Below, piece by piece: positions 25,897-34,512 of a DNA stretch of 64,000 nucleotides. Source of the DNA: Kribbella aluminosa. Its GTDB lineage: Bacteria; Actinomycetota; Actinomycetes; Propionibacteriales; Kribbellaceae. The translations under genes and the position numbers were made by a program. Location of the stretch: positions 2,294,001 through 2,358,000 of the forward strand of contig NZ_JAGINT010000002.1 in NCBI RefSeq assembly GCF_017876295.1, in the 5' to 3' direction. Numbering within the stretch: the first letter of the stretch is position 1; every line of letters starts with the position of its first letter. The notes beneath the pieces are model-generated. The model saw only the letters and a list, made by a program, of their open reading frames with translations, was not told the DNA's origin and made no database searches.

Positions 25897-26093
25897 CTGA
25901 CCGACCTGCACGTCGAGGTCGTCCGGGTCCTTCACCGACCCCGACGGCCGATTCGGCAACCCCCGCCGAACCCCGCATCCGCACCCTCTAATACCACGCG
26001 AAGCATTCGGCGCGGTTACCGGTTGTTCGCATCCGTTGACGGCTGACCCGGGACGGATGGAGCATGGGGGCTCGGCTACTTGGGGAGGTTCTT

Positions 26094-26936
26094 GTGGCGG
26101 CGGTTGTCAGGGCTGCGCTTGTTCAGACGTCGTGGACGGGTGACAAGGAGTCCATGATCAAGGTGCACGAGGACTATGCGCGGCAGGCTGGTGCGGCCGG
26201 GGCGCAGGTGATCTGTTTTCAGGAGTTGTTCTACGGGCCGTACTTCTGTCAGCAGCAGGATGCGGAGTACTACGAGTACGCCGAGTCCGTCCCGGGCCCG
26301 ACCACCGAGCGGTTCGCAGCCCTCGCACGGGAGCTCGGGCTGGTGATGGTGCTGCCGGTGTACGAGCAGGAGCAGCCGGGGGTGCTGTACAACACCGCTG
26401 CGGTCATCGATGCCGACGGCACCTATCTGGGGAAGTACCGGAAGAACCACATTCCGCAGGTGAAGGGGTTCTGGGAGAAGTTCTACTTCCGGCCGGGCAA
26501 CCTCGGGTACCCGATCTTCGACACCGCGGTCGGGTGGATCGGGGTGTACATCTGCTACGACCGGCACTTCCCGGAGGGCTGGCGGGCGCTCGGGCTGGCC
26601 GGGGCGAAGATCGTGTTCAACCCGTCGGCGACCAGCCGCGGGCTCTCGGCGTACCTGTGGAAGCTGGAACAGCCCGCGAGCGCGGTCGCGAACGAGTACT
26701 TCATCGGTGCGATCAACCGGGTCGGGATCGAGTCCGAGTTCGGCGACAACGACTTCTACGGTACGTCGTACTTCGTCGACCCGGAGGGGAAGTTCGTCGG
26801 CGAGGTCGGCCACGACCACGATCCGGAACTGATCATCCGCGACCTGGACCTCGGCCTGCTGGACACCGTCCGGGACCGCTGGCAGTTCTACCGCGATCGC
26901 CGCCCGGATGCGTACGGAGACCTGACGAAACCGTAG
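26094..26936 (+). CDS. Beta-ureidopropionase-type carbon-nitrogen hydrolase
   Basis: The GTG at 26094 has a strong GGGGAGG site 5 bp upstream, better than the ATG at 26064; this gives 280 aa. The nitrilase triad is present: Glu44 (FQELFYGP), Lys117 (YRKNHIPQ) and Cys154 (YICYDRHFPEG). The family cleaves N-carbamoyl-beta-alanine or related N-carbamoyl compounds to beta-alanine, CO2 and ammonia. The dihydropyrimidinase gene follows after 12 bp, so the pair performs the last two steps of reductive uracil/thymine breakdown. Looser codon use at the very start is noticeable but the frame is intact. Confidence 0.92.
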   Translation: MAAVVRAALVQTSWTGDKESMIKVHEDYARQAGAAGAQVICFQELFYGPYFCQQQDAEYYEYAESVPGPTTERFAALARELGLVMVLPVYEQEQPGVLYNTAAVIDADGTYLGKYRKNHIPQVKGFWEKFYFRPGNLGYPIFDTAVGWIGVYICYDRHFPEGWRALGLAGAKIVFNPSATSRGLSAYLWKLEQPASAVANEYFIGAINRVGIESEFGDNDFYGTSYFVDPEGKFVGEVGHDHDPELIIRDLDLGLLDTVRDRWQFYRDRRPDAYGDLTKP

Positions 26937-26948
26937 AGGGGACCGGGA

Positions 26949-28355
26949 ATGTTGTTGCTCGTCAAGGGTGGAACCGTCGTCGGACCGACCGGAACCAGGA
27001 CGGCGGACGTGCTGGTCGACGGCGAGAAGATCGTCGCTGTCCTCGACCCCTCGTTCACGCAGACGATCACCGCCGACCAGGTGATCGATGCCGCCGGCAA
27101 GTACGTGATCCCGGGCGGGATCGACGCGCACACGCACATGGAGATGCCGTTCGGCGGTACGTCGGCCAGCGACACGTTCGACACCGGCACCCGGGCCGCG
27201 GCGTACGGCGGGACCACCACGATCATCGACTTCGCGATCCAGCGCACCGGTGAGGTGGTGCAGGACGGGCTGGCCGCCTGGCACGCGAAGACCGAGGGCG
27301 AGTGCCACATCGACTACGCGTTCCACATGATCCTCGGCGGCGTCGACGCCGACGCGCTGAAGGCGATGGACCAGCTGGTCGCCGACGAGGGCATCACGAG
27401 CTTCAAGCTGTTCATGGCCTACCCGGGCGTCTTCTACTCCGACGACGGGCAGATCCTGCGCGCGATGCAGACCGCGCGGGAGAACGGCGCGCTGATCATG
27501 ATGCACGCCGAGAACGGGATCGCGATCGACGTACTGGTCCAGCAGGCGATCGAACGCGGCGAGACCGACCCGATCCACCACGGCATCACCCGCCCGGCGG
27601 CGCTCGAGGCCGAGGCGACGAACCGGGCGATCGCGCTCGCCGAGGTCGCCCGGGACTGCCCGCTGTACATCGTGCACCTGTCCGCGAGCCAGGCGCTCGA
27701 GAAGGTCGCGGCCGCGCGGCACGAGGGCCGCAACGTGTTCGCGGAGACCTGTCCGCAGTACCTCTATCTGACCCTCGAGGATCAGCTCGGCGCGCCCGGG
27801 TTCGAGGGCGCGAAGTGGGTCTGCTCGACACCGCTGCGCAGCAAGCACGAGACGCACGCGCGGGACCTGTGGAAAGGCCTGCGGAACAACGAGCTCGCGG
27901 TCGTGTCCACCGATCACTGCCCGTTCTGCATGAAGGACCAGAAGGAGCTCGGCCTCGGCGACTTCTCCAAGATCCCGAACGGGATCGGCGGCGTCGAGCA
28001 CCGCGTGGACCTGGTCTTCCAGGGGGTTGTGGACGGCAAGCTGTCGCTGGAGCGCTGGGTGGAGACGGTCGCGACCACGCCGGCCCGGATGTTCGGGCTG
28101 TACCCGCAGAAGGGCGTCGTGCAGCCCGGCTCCGACGCGGACCTGGTGATCTACGACCCGAACGGTACGACGCGGATCGGCGTCGCGACGCACCACATGA
28201 ACATGGACTACTCGGCGTACGAAGGGGTCGAGATCCAGGGCCGGGTGGGTACGGTGATCTCGCGCGGCGAGGTGATCGTGGCCGATGGCAACTACCATGG
28301 CCGCAAGGGACGCGGGAAGTTCCTGAAGCGCGGCCTGTCGTCATACTTGATGTAG
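26949..28355 (+). CDS. hydA: Dihydropyrimidinase (D-hydantoinase)
   Basis: The 468-aa amidohydrolase has the metal motif DAHTHMEMPF (His61, His63), the carbamylated lysine Lys153 in SFKLFMAYPG, and further ligands in the HAEN and STDHCPF segments. It opens dihydrouracil or hydantoin rings with two zinc ions; actinobacterial members often have broad hydantoinase activity. It lies between beta-ureidopropionase and an LLM oxidoreductase gene, forming a reductive pyrimidine-degradation operon. Confidence 0.95.
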   Translation: MLLLVKGGTVVGPTGTRTADVLVDGEKIVAVLDPSFTQTITADQVIDAAGKYVIPGGIDAHTHMEMPFGGTSASDTFDTGTRAAAYGGTTTIIDFAIQRTGEVVQDGLAAWHAKTEGECHIDYAFHMILGGVDADALKAMDQLVADEGITSFKLFMAYPGVFYSDDGQILRAMQTARENGALIMMHAENGIAIDVLVQQAIERGETDPIHHGITRPAALEAEATNRAIALAEVARDCPLYIVHLSASQALEKVAAARHEGRNVFAETCPQYLYLTLEDQLGAPGFEGAKWVCSTPLRSKHETHARDLWKGLRNNELAVVSTDHCPFCMKDQKELGLGDFSKIPNGIGGVEHRVDLVFQGVVDGKLSLERWVETVATTPARMFGLYPQKGVVQPGSDADLVIYDPNGTTRIGVATHHMNMDYSAYEGVEIQGRVGTVISRGEVIVADGNYHGRKGRGKFLKRGLSSYLM

Positions 28356-28367
28356 GGGGAGACGCCC

Positions 28368-29360
28368 GTGGACTTCGGTGTGGTGTTCCAGTGTGATCCG
28401 CCCGCGTCCACGGTCGTGCAGCTGGCCCGGCAGGCGGAGGACGCGGGGTTCGGCTACGTGTGGACGTTCGACTCGCACCTGCTCTGGCAGGAGCCGTTCG
28501 TGATCTACAGCCAGATCCTCGCGGCCACCCGGCGGGTGATCGTCGGGCCGATGGTGACGAACCCGGGGACCCGGGACTGGACCGTGATCGCGTCCCAGTT
28601 CGCCACGCTGAACGAGATGTTCGGCAACCGGACGATCTGCGGGATCGGCCGCGGCGACTCGGCGCTGCGCACGCTCGGTGCGAAGCCCGGCACCATCGCC
28701 GAGCTGAAGCAGTGCGTCGAGGTCGTGCGCGCGCTGGCCCGCGGCGAGACGGTCGAGTACCGCGGGCAGCAGCTGAAGTTCGCGTGGGTCGACAACGGTG
28801 CGCTCGACGTCTGGGTGGCGGCGTACGGGCCGCGGGCTCTGCAGGCGACCGGTGAGGTCGGCGACGGGTACATCCTGCAGCTCGCCGATCCGGACATCGC
28901 GGAGTGGATGATCACCGCCGTACGCCGGGCCGCGGAGCAGGCGGGCCGCGATCCGCAGGCGATCAAGTTCTGCGTCGCGGCGCCGGCGTACGTCGGGGAC
29001 GACCTGGCACACCAGCGCGAGCAGACCCGCTGGTTCGGCGGCATGGTCGGGAACCACGTGGCCGACATCGTGGCGCGCTACGGGACGTCGAGCGCCGTAC
29101 CGCGCGCCCTGACCGACTACATCGAGGGCCGGAAGGGCTACGACTACACCGAACACGGCCGCGCCGGCAACACGCACACCGACTTCGTTCCGGACGAGGT
29201 CGTCGACCGCTTCTGCATCCTCGGCCCGGTCGAGAACCACCTGTCCCGCCTCGCCGACCTGAAGGACCTCGGCGTCGACCAGTTCGCCCTCTACCTCCAG
29301 CACGACGCCAAGGAACAGACCCTGGCGTCGTACGGCAAGGACATCATTCCGGCGTTCTGA
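28368..29360 (+). CDS. LLM-class F420-dependent oxidoreductase (TIGR03842-like)
   Basis: The GTG start lies 12 bp after hydA and gives 330 aa. The luciferase-like TIM-barrel begins MDFGVVFQCDPPASTVVQLARQAEDAGFGYVW (seen in parts) and carries the GIGRGDSALR segment typical of F420-using LLM enzymes. This subgroup is regularly found with dihydropyrimidinase in actinobacteria. Supply of the dihydropyrimidine or a related ring oxidation is plausible; the exact reaction is not known to me. Confidence 0.85.
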   Translation: MDFGVVFQCDPPASTVVQLARQAEDAGFGYVWTFDSHLLWQEPFVIYSQILAATRRVIVGPMVTNPGTRDWTVIASQFATLNEMFGNRTICGIGRGDSALRTLGAKPGTIAELKQCVEVVRALARGETVEYRGQQLKFAWVDNGALDVWVAAYGPRALQATGEVGDGYILQLADPDIAEWMITAVRRAAEQAGRDPQAIKFCVAAPAYVGDDLAHQREQTRWFGGMVGNHVADIVARYGTSSAVPRALTDYIEGRKGYDYTEHGRAGNTHTDFVPDEVVDRFCILGPVENHLSRLADLKDLGVDQFALYLQHDAKEQTLASYGKDIIPAF

Positions 29361-29615
29361 GCCACGATCAAGGCCCGTGCCGTCGACCCCCGTACAGACG
29401 CGGAGCGCGCCGAGAGCAAGCGGGCGGCTCGCGAGCGGCTGGACACGTATGTGCGCGGACACCAGCTCGCCGAGATGCGTAAGGCGGCTGGTGTAACGCA
29501 GGCCGAGCTGGCTGCGACACTGAAGGTGTCGCAGGCTCGCATCTCGAAGATCGAGCACGGTGAGGTCTCTGGCATCGACGTCATTCGCCCCCCGCTCACC
29601 CTGTGCCTCGTCTAA
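29361..29615 (+). pseudogene. Truncated XRE (HigA-like antitoxin) relic
   Basis: Directly after the LLM stop, in the same frame, runs a coding stretch of 84 codons without a start codon at its beginning. It reads IKARAVDPRTDAERAESK, then AEMRKAAGVTQAELAATLKVSQARISKIEHGEV, a typical XRE helix-turn-helix of HigA-type antitoxins. After GIDVIR the normal tail (usually a YVxALGG segment) is replaced by PPLTLCLV and a stop. Both ends are therefore damaged, and no toxin gene is adjacent. It is a remnant of a toxin-antitoxin or similar regulator. Confidence 0.65.
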
Positions 29616-30022
29616 GGCGTCCAGCGGTAGGCGCCCGGGAGGAGGTCTGTGGCGAGGGCCGAGCCGGGGCCGGTGGGGGACGGCAGGATGACGCGGATGG
29701 TCGGGTGGTAGTCGACGAAGACCTGGCGGTCTCGGCCGCACGGGCCGACGACGCCGCGGCCTTCGTTGCCGACGGCCACGATCGTGGTGAGTTCGCGGGC
29801 ACCCTCGGCGCGGGCCCGGCCGAGGGCGACCAGCTCGGCACAGGGGCCGCCGGTGAAGTGGTACAGGTTGATACCGGCGTACATCCGGCCGTCGATCCCG
29901 CGGACCGCGGCGCCCATCGTGTGGACGCCGTCCGGCCCGTCGGTGTTCGTGTCGACCGTCCGGCGGGCCAGCTCGATCAGCTCGCGGTCGTCGTCGGTCA
30001 GTGGTTGCAGGGCGAGCGTCAT
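29612..30022 (-). CDS. Cytidine deaminase-like protein
   Basis: The 136-aa product from ATG 30022 has the cytidine/blasticidin deaminase fold. The active-site motif GGPCAELVAL supplies Cys and the catalytic Glu; the second zinc motif reads GPCGRDRQV, where the usual PCxxC has Asp for the second Cys. Such a variant could still bind zinc, but deaminase activity is not assured. Its start overlaps the stop of an ABC binding-protein gene (4 bp), so the two are cotranscribed; with the pyrimidine operon opposite, nucleoside salvage is likely. Confidence 0.85.
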   Translation of the reverse strand: MTLALQPLTDDDRELIELARRTVDTNTDGPDGVHTMGAAVRGIDGRMYAGINLYHFTGGPCAELVALGRARAEGARELTTIVAVGNEGRGVVGPCGRDRQVFVDYHPTIRVILPSPTGPGSALATDLLPGAYRWTP

Positions 30023-31293
30023 CCGGCGATCCGCTTCAGCTCGGCCTCCGTCACGGTCTTCACGGTCTTGATCTCGGCGGCCGGGTCGGCGCCGCTGCGG
30101 ATGATCTTGTTCAGCGCGTCGGAGTACGCCGAACTGGCCTTCGGCGACCAGAGCATCGGGTTCTGCGGGTGGCCGTTGTCGTTCAGCAGCTTGACCGCGT
30201 CGGCGGCCGGGCCGGACTTCAGCCTCCCGGCCTTCGCCGAGAGGCTCTTCCGGGCCGGTACGTGGAAGCCGTACGACTGCGCGAAGTCCAGCTGGTCGTC
30301 GGTCTGGTCGACCCACAGCCACTTGACGAACTTCTTCGCCGCGTCCAGGTTCTTCGACTTCGCGTTCACGCAGGCGCCGTACGCCCCGACCGGGACGCTC
30401 GGCGCGCCGGTGGTCGCGTTCAGCTTCGGCCACGGCAGTACGCCGTAGTCGCCGGGCAGCGCCTTCTCGATCACCGGCAGCGTCCACAGGCCGGTGAACT
30501 GCATCGCGGTCAGGCCCTGCGTGAACGCGGACGGGTCCGACCAGTCGGTCGGTGCCCCGAGCAACAACACCTTCGAGGTCCAGAGCTCACGCAGCTTGGC
30601 CAGCGACTCGAACGCGGCCGGGTCGTCGAACCCGAACTGGTTGTCCTTGGTCAGGTAGTCCAGGCCGGCCGACCAGAGCGCCGGGCCGCCGAGCACGCCG
30701 ACACCGCCGTCGTTGCCGACGAACAGGCCCTTGACCTTGTCGGTGGTGAGCTTCTTCGCGGCAGCGAGCAGCTCGTCGACGGTCTGCGGCGGCTTGACAC
30801 CGGCCGCGCTCAGCAGGCTCTTGCGGTACACGAGCAGCTGCATGTCGATGACCTGCGGGATCGCGTACAGCTTGCCCTGGTACGACATCCGGTCCAGGAG
30901 CGCGGAGTTGAAGTCGCTCTTCGCATCGCCGAGCAGGTCGGTCAGCTCGACGACCTGCTTGCCCTTGACCATGTCGATCGTCGGGCCGTTCGGGTACTCG
31001 AAGACGTCCGGGCCTTGGTCGGTGAGCAGCGCGGTCGCGGCCTTCTTCTCGTAGTCGCCCGGCGACCACTGGACCGTCACCGTCGCGTCCGGGTACGCCT
31101 TAGCGTACTTCTCCACCGCCTGCTGGGTACCGGCCTCGCCGTACTGGTGGTACCACTGCTGCAGGGCCGGTTTCGACCCGTTCGAACCGCCCGACGACGG
31201 GCGCCCGGAGTTCGAGCCGCACCCCGCCACCGCCATCGCCGACAGCCCGGCACCGATCCCGAGCAACCGCCGCCGCGTCATTCCACCAGTCAT
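30019..31293 (-). CDS. Extracellular sugar/nucleoside-binding lipoprotein (SBP type 1)
   Basis: From ATG 31293 (good GGAGGCGG site) the product has 424 aa. It begins MTGGMTRRRLLGIG with a twin-arginine motif, a hydrophobic stretch and the lipobox AVAGC near residue 28, so it should be exported by Tat and lipidated. The rest is a type 1 solute-binding protein (CUT1-type). No permease or ATPase gene lies nearby, so it is an orphan that must share a transporter. Cotranscription with the cytidine deaminase-like gene suggests a nucleoside or sugar ligand. Confidence 0.88.
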   Translation of the reverse strand: MTGGMTRRRLLGIGAGLSAMAVAGCGSNSGRPSSGGSNGSKPALQQWYHQYGEAGTQQAVEKYAKAYPDATVTVQWSPGDYEKKAATALLTDQGPDVFEYPNGPTIDMVKGKQVVELTDLLGDAKSDFNSALLDRMSYQGKLYAIPQVIDMQLLVYRKSLLSAAGVKPPQTVDELLAAAKKLTTDKVKGLFVGNDGGVGVLGGPALWSAGLDYLTKDNQFGFDDPAAFESLAKLRELWTSKVLLLGAPTDWSDPSAFTQGLTAMQFTGLWTLPVIEKALPGDYGVLPWPKLNATTGAPSVPVGAYGACVNAKSKNLDAAKKFVKWLWVDQTDDQLDFAQSYGFHVPARKSLSAKAGRLKSGPAADAVKLLNDNGHPQNPMLWSPKASSAYSDALNKIIRSGADPAAEIKTVKTVTEAELKRIAG

Positions 31294-31418
31294 CTTGCCG
31301 CCTCCGTTCAGCGCACTCGCGCAGCCTGCGTAGACCCTACGACCGCGGAGGCCGAACAACGCGGTATTTCCAGCGGTTGGGAACGGGTATGGTTGTCGCA
31401 TGCATTCCCTCCGTGACT

Positions 31419-31466
31419 AGAGACGGCTCCCACGCGGTGCGTGGTTCTGAGCCCATTCCCGTCTCT
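31419..31466 (+). promoter_or_regulatory. Structured leader before the MFS gene
   Basis: Arms 31419-31426 (AGAGACGG) and 31459-31466 (CCGTCTCT) enclose a second perfect stem CACGC/GCGTG (31431-31435 and 31439-31443). The nested structure ends 17 bp before the GTG start. It may be a regulatory RNA element; I cannot match it to a known riboswitch. Confidence 0.45.
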
Positions 31467-31482
31467 TTCCTGGAGCGTTCTC

Positions 31483-32643
31483 GTGTCCGGCACCATTCGT
31501 GCCGGGAGCTACCGTGACGTCCTGCTGTTGCCGTCGGCGCTGCGCACGTTCGTGCCTGCGCTGCTCGGCCGGCTGTCGTACGGTCTGCTCCCGTTGTCCC
31601 TGCTCATCACGGTCCGGCAGTCCACCGGGTCGTTCGCCGTCGCCGGCGCCGCGGTGGCTGTCTTCGGCGTGACCTCGTTGTCGATGCCGTACAAGGCGCG
31701 CCTCGTCGACCGGTACAGCCAGCGCCGCGTCCTCCCGTTCCTCGCTCTTGGCGCGTCAGCCGGCCTGTTTGTGACTTCCGGTACGTCGGGTTCCGCCGTA
31801 CTGCTGCTCGTCGCGGCGACCGGCCTGCTCGCGCCGCCGTTGGGGCCGTCGATGCGCTCGAACTGGCGGCTGCTCACCGACGGCCTGCCGCTCAAGGAGC
31901 GTGCGTACGCGCTGGACGCCGTCGCCGAGGAGTGCCTGTTCCTGGGCGGCCCGCTGATCGCCGGCACACTGATCAGCGCGTTCGCGGCGCCGGTCGCGCT
32001 CTGCTGCTCGGCGGCGCTGATGCTGGTCGGCACGCTGGCGATGGTGACGAGCCCGGTGACGACCCACACGGCCGCGCCGGCCCCGTCCCGGCATCCGCTC
32101 GGCCCGCTCGTACTCCCCGGGCTGCGCCGGATCCTGCTCGTCATCATGCTGACCGCGTCGGGCATCAGTACGGCGTACCTCTGTGTCGCCGCCGTCGCGC
32201 AGCAGGCGGGCCGTCCGGGCGCGGCCGGGTACGTCGAGGCGGCGATCGCGGCCGGCAGCGTACTCGGCGGCATGCTCTGGGCCCGCCGTACCCACACCCG
32301 CCCCTGGCCGATCCACCTCGCCGGTCTGATCGCCGTACTGGCGGCCGGCCTGATCGCAGCCTCGTTCATGCCCGGCCTGATCCTGCTCGGGGTGGTCCTG
32401 GGCGTCGCGGGCGTAGCCGTCGCCCCGCTCTTCGTGGTCTCCTACCTGGCCGCCGACCAGGTGACCCCACCCCACCAACACACCGAAGCCAGCACCTGGA
32501 TCAACACGGCCAACAACGTCGGCTCCGCAGGAGGCGCCGCCCTGGCCGGCCTCCTCGTCGACCACACCACCCCGTCCTGGGGCTTCCTCACCGGAGGTGT
32601 GCTACTCGCGGTCGTCGCGCTGAGCGTTGGACGGAGGAGTTAG
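31483..32643 (+). CDS. MFS transporter
   Basis: The GTG at 31483 (MSGTIRAGSYRDVLL) with TGGAG upstream gives 386 aa. About 12 hydrophobic segments and the motif KARLVDRYSQRRVLPFLAL (loop 2-3) identify a small MFS permease of the actinobacterial exporter type. A structured leader with nested hairpins precedes the start. The gene meets the convergent small gene at 32640 with a 4-bp overlap. The substrate is unknown. Confidence 0.88.
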   Translation: MSGTIRAGSYRDVLLLPSALRTFVPALLGRLSYGLLPLSLLITVRQSTGSFAVAGAAVAVFGVTSLSMPYKARLVDRYSQRRVLPFLALGASAGLFVTSGTSGSAVLLLVAATGLLAPPLGPSMRSNWRLLTDGLPLKERAYALDAVAEECLFLGGPLIAGTLISAFAAPVALCCSAALMLVGTLAMVTSPVTTHTAAPAPSRHPLGPLVLPGLRRILLVIMLTASGISTAYLCVAAVAQQAGRPGAAGYVEAAIAAGSVLGGMLWARRTHTRPWPIHLAGLIAVLAAGLIAASFMPGLILLGVVLGVAGVAVAPLFVVSYLAADQVTPPHQHTEASTWINTANNVGSAGGAALAGLLVDHTTPSWGFLTGGVLLAVVALSVGRRS

Positions 32644-32807
32644 GCGGGGGCCGGGGTGGGGGAGTCGTTGCCGTTGTCGGGGTGGGCGTTGGCGATTCGG
32701 GCCACCGCCTCGTCGGGTTTGCGGCCGGCTCGGCGGGCCGCTTCGACGTGCAGGCGGGCCAACTCGATCACCTGGCGGGAGACCTTCACGGTCCGCTTGT
32801 CAGCCAT
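32640..32807 (-). CDS. Small hypothetical protein, 55 aa
   Basis: The product from ATG 32807 begins MADKRTVKVSRQVIELARLHVEAARRAGRKPDEAV and has no membrane segment. It is predicted to be mostly helical. The start is 8 bp inside the end of the upstream membrane-protein gene, so the two are translated together. A family is not recognised; the size and helical nature would suit a small DNA-binding or antitoxin-like partner, which is speculation. Confidence 0.65.
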   Translation of the reverse strand: MADKRTVKVSRQVIELARLHVEAARRAGRKPDEAVARIANAHPDNGNDSPTPAPA

Positions 32808-33180
32808 GGTCACTGTCTCCCTCGACGACCTCGATGTCAGCTTCCGCAATATCAGCGTACGCGTCCGCTCCGACCCGGTCGATCGCAACGGCGGCGGTCA
32901 GTGCGGCGACCAGGTCGTAGTCCTCCGGCTGTAACAGCTCCGACCGCATCAGTGAGCGGAGCGTGACCACGCCGGCGTCCGTCCCGGCGTCCTCGCCCTC
33001 GAGGATCTGCTCGACCGCCCAGCGCACCATCCGCATGGTCTCCTCGCGGTGCCGCCAGGTGTCGAGCTCGCGGTCGGACTTGCGGGTCAGGTAGGCCCCG
33101 AGCATCACGCCACCGAGCGCGAGCAACGGTGACAGCACCGTCATAACGACCCCGACGACCGAGATCCAGGTAGGAATCAC
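32800..33180 (-). CDS. Small membrane-anchored hypothetical protein
   Basis: The GTG at 33180 (MIPTWISVVGVVMTVL) sits 6 bp after GGAG and gives 126 aa; an upstream GTG six bases away is the alternative. One N-terminal hydrophobic helix (residues 5-31, ending MLGAYLTRK) anchors a cytoplasmic helical domain of about 95 residues. It is cotranscribed with the 55-aa gene and divergent from a PfkB kinase gene. I do not recognise it. Confidence 0.7.
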   Translation of the reverse strand: MIPTWISVVGVVMTVLSPLLALGGVMLGAYLTRKSDRELDTWRHREETMRMVRWAVEQILEGEDAGTDAGVVTLRSLMRSELLQPEDYDLVAALTAAVAIDRVGADAYADIAEADIEVVEGDSDHG

Positions 33181-33289
33181 GGACACCTCCGAATTCCATG
33201 CAATGAAATGGTCTTGACCGGTCGATGATGCTACGAAGGAGCATTCCATCGACGACCGACAGGCCAGCCTGACAAGGAGTAGTGTCACC

Positions 33290-34339
33290 GTGACGGACCA
33301 GCAGGACGGGTACGACGTATTCGTACAGGGGACCGTGTTCTACGACATCGTCATGACCGGCCTGGCGTCCGCCCCGACCACCGGTACCGAGATCTTCGCC
33401 GAGGGGATGGGTTCCTGCCCCGGCGGCGTCGCGAACTTCGCGATCGCGGCCGCCCGGCTCGGCCTGAAGAGCGGCCTGGCCGCGGTCTTCGGTGACGACG
33501 TGTACGCCGACTTCTGCTGGCGGACGCTGGCCGACCAGGAGGGTGTCGACCTGTCGCACTCCCGCCGGATCGGGCACTGGCACTCGCCGGTGACGGTGTC
33601 GATGTCGATCAACCGCGACCGCGCGATGGTGACCCACGCGCACGAGGCGCCGGGCGACCCGAGCAAGCTGGTCGGGCCGGGGCTGAAGACCCGCTCCGCG
33701 ATCGTCCCGGTCGCCGAGGAACTGCCCGGCTGGACCGTCGAGGCGCGGGAGTCCGGCGCGCTGCTGTTCGGGGACGTCGGCTGGGACCCGACGGACGAGT
33801 GGTCACCGGCCGTGCTCGACGTACTGGACGGTTTCCACGCGTTCACGCCGAACGCGGACGAGGCGATGGCGTACACCCGGACCGACACCCCGAAGGCCGC
33901 GCTGCACAAGCTCGCCGAGCGGGTGCCGCTCGCGGTCGTGACGAACGGTTCGGAGGGAGTCCTCGCGATCGACTCGGCCACCGGTGAGGAGGAGCGGGTG
34001 CCGGCGCTGCCGGTGCACTCGTACGACCCGACCGGCGCCGGCGACGTATTCCTCGCCTCGCTCGTGCTCGGCACGCTCCGGGGCTGGCCGCTGGCGCACC
34101 GGCTGGCGTTCGGCAACCTGTGCGCCGGGCTGTCCGTGCAGCAATTCGGCGGCTCGCTCGCCGCGCCGGGCTGGGGCGACATCATCGACTGGGTCCGCGA
34201 CCACAGCCGGCACCGCCCGGGCGACGTCGACCCCGACGTACTGCGGCACTACGCGTTCATCGGCGACGTACTCCCGGCAGGCCCGGTCCCGATCGTCAGG
34301 CGAGCCTCCGCCACGATCGCCCGGCAGTCCGACGCCTAG
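33290..34339 (+). CDS. PfkB-family carbohydrate kinase
   Basis: The GTG start follows AAGGAG and gives 349 aa. The ribokinase fold is clear: the glycine-rich GGVANFAIAAARLG segment near residue 45, and the second signature DPTGAGD near residue 243 with the catalytic Asp. Substrates in this family include ribose, fructose, adenosine and inositol derivatives; this one cannot be narrowed. It is a single gene between a small membrane unit and ftsE. Confidence 0.9.
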   Translation: MTDQQDGYDVFVQGTVFYDIVMTGLASAPTTGTEIFAEGMGSCPGGVANFAIAAARLGLKSGLAAVFGDDVYADFCWRTLADQEGVDLSHSRRIGHWHSPVTVSMSINRDRAMVTHAHEAPGDPSKLVGPGLKTRSAIVPVAEELPGWTVEARESGALLFGDVGWDPTDEWSPAVLDVLDGFHAFTPNADEAMAYTRTDTPKAALHKLAERVPLAVVTNGSEGVLAIDSATGEEERVPALPVHSYDPTGAGDVFLASLVLGTLRGWPLAHRLAFGNLCAGLSVQQFGGSLAAPGWGDIIDWVRDHSRHRPGDVDPDVLRHYAFIGDVLPAGPVPIVRRASATIARQSDA

Positions 34340-34512
34340 AACGTCCGTTTCAAACACACCGGGTATCGGACGGGGGTGTACGCAGCGGCAGGTCTGTTCG
34401 GCGGCACGCCGTGGAACGCCTAGACTGACCGGCGGCCGCTCCGGTGGCGTACGGTGCACTTCGTGGTTACCGTCACGTCGCTCCCTGTTCCCGACCACGG
34501 CCGGATGAACCC

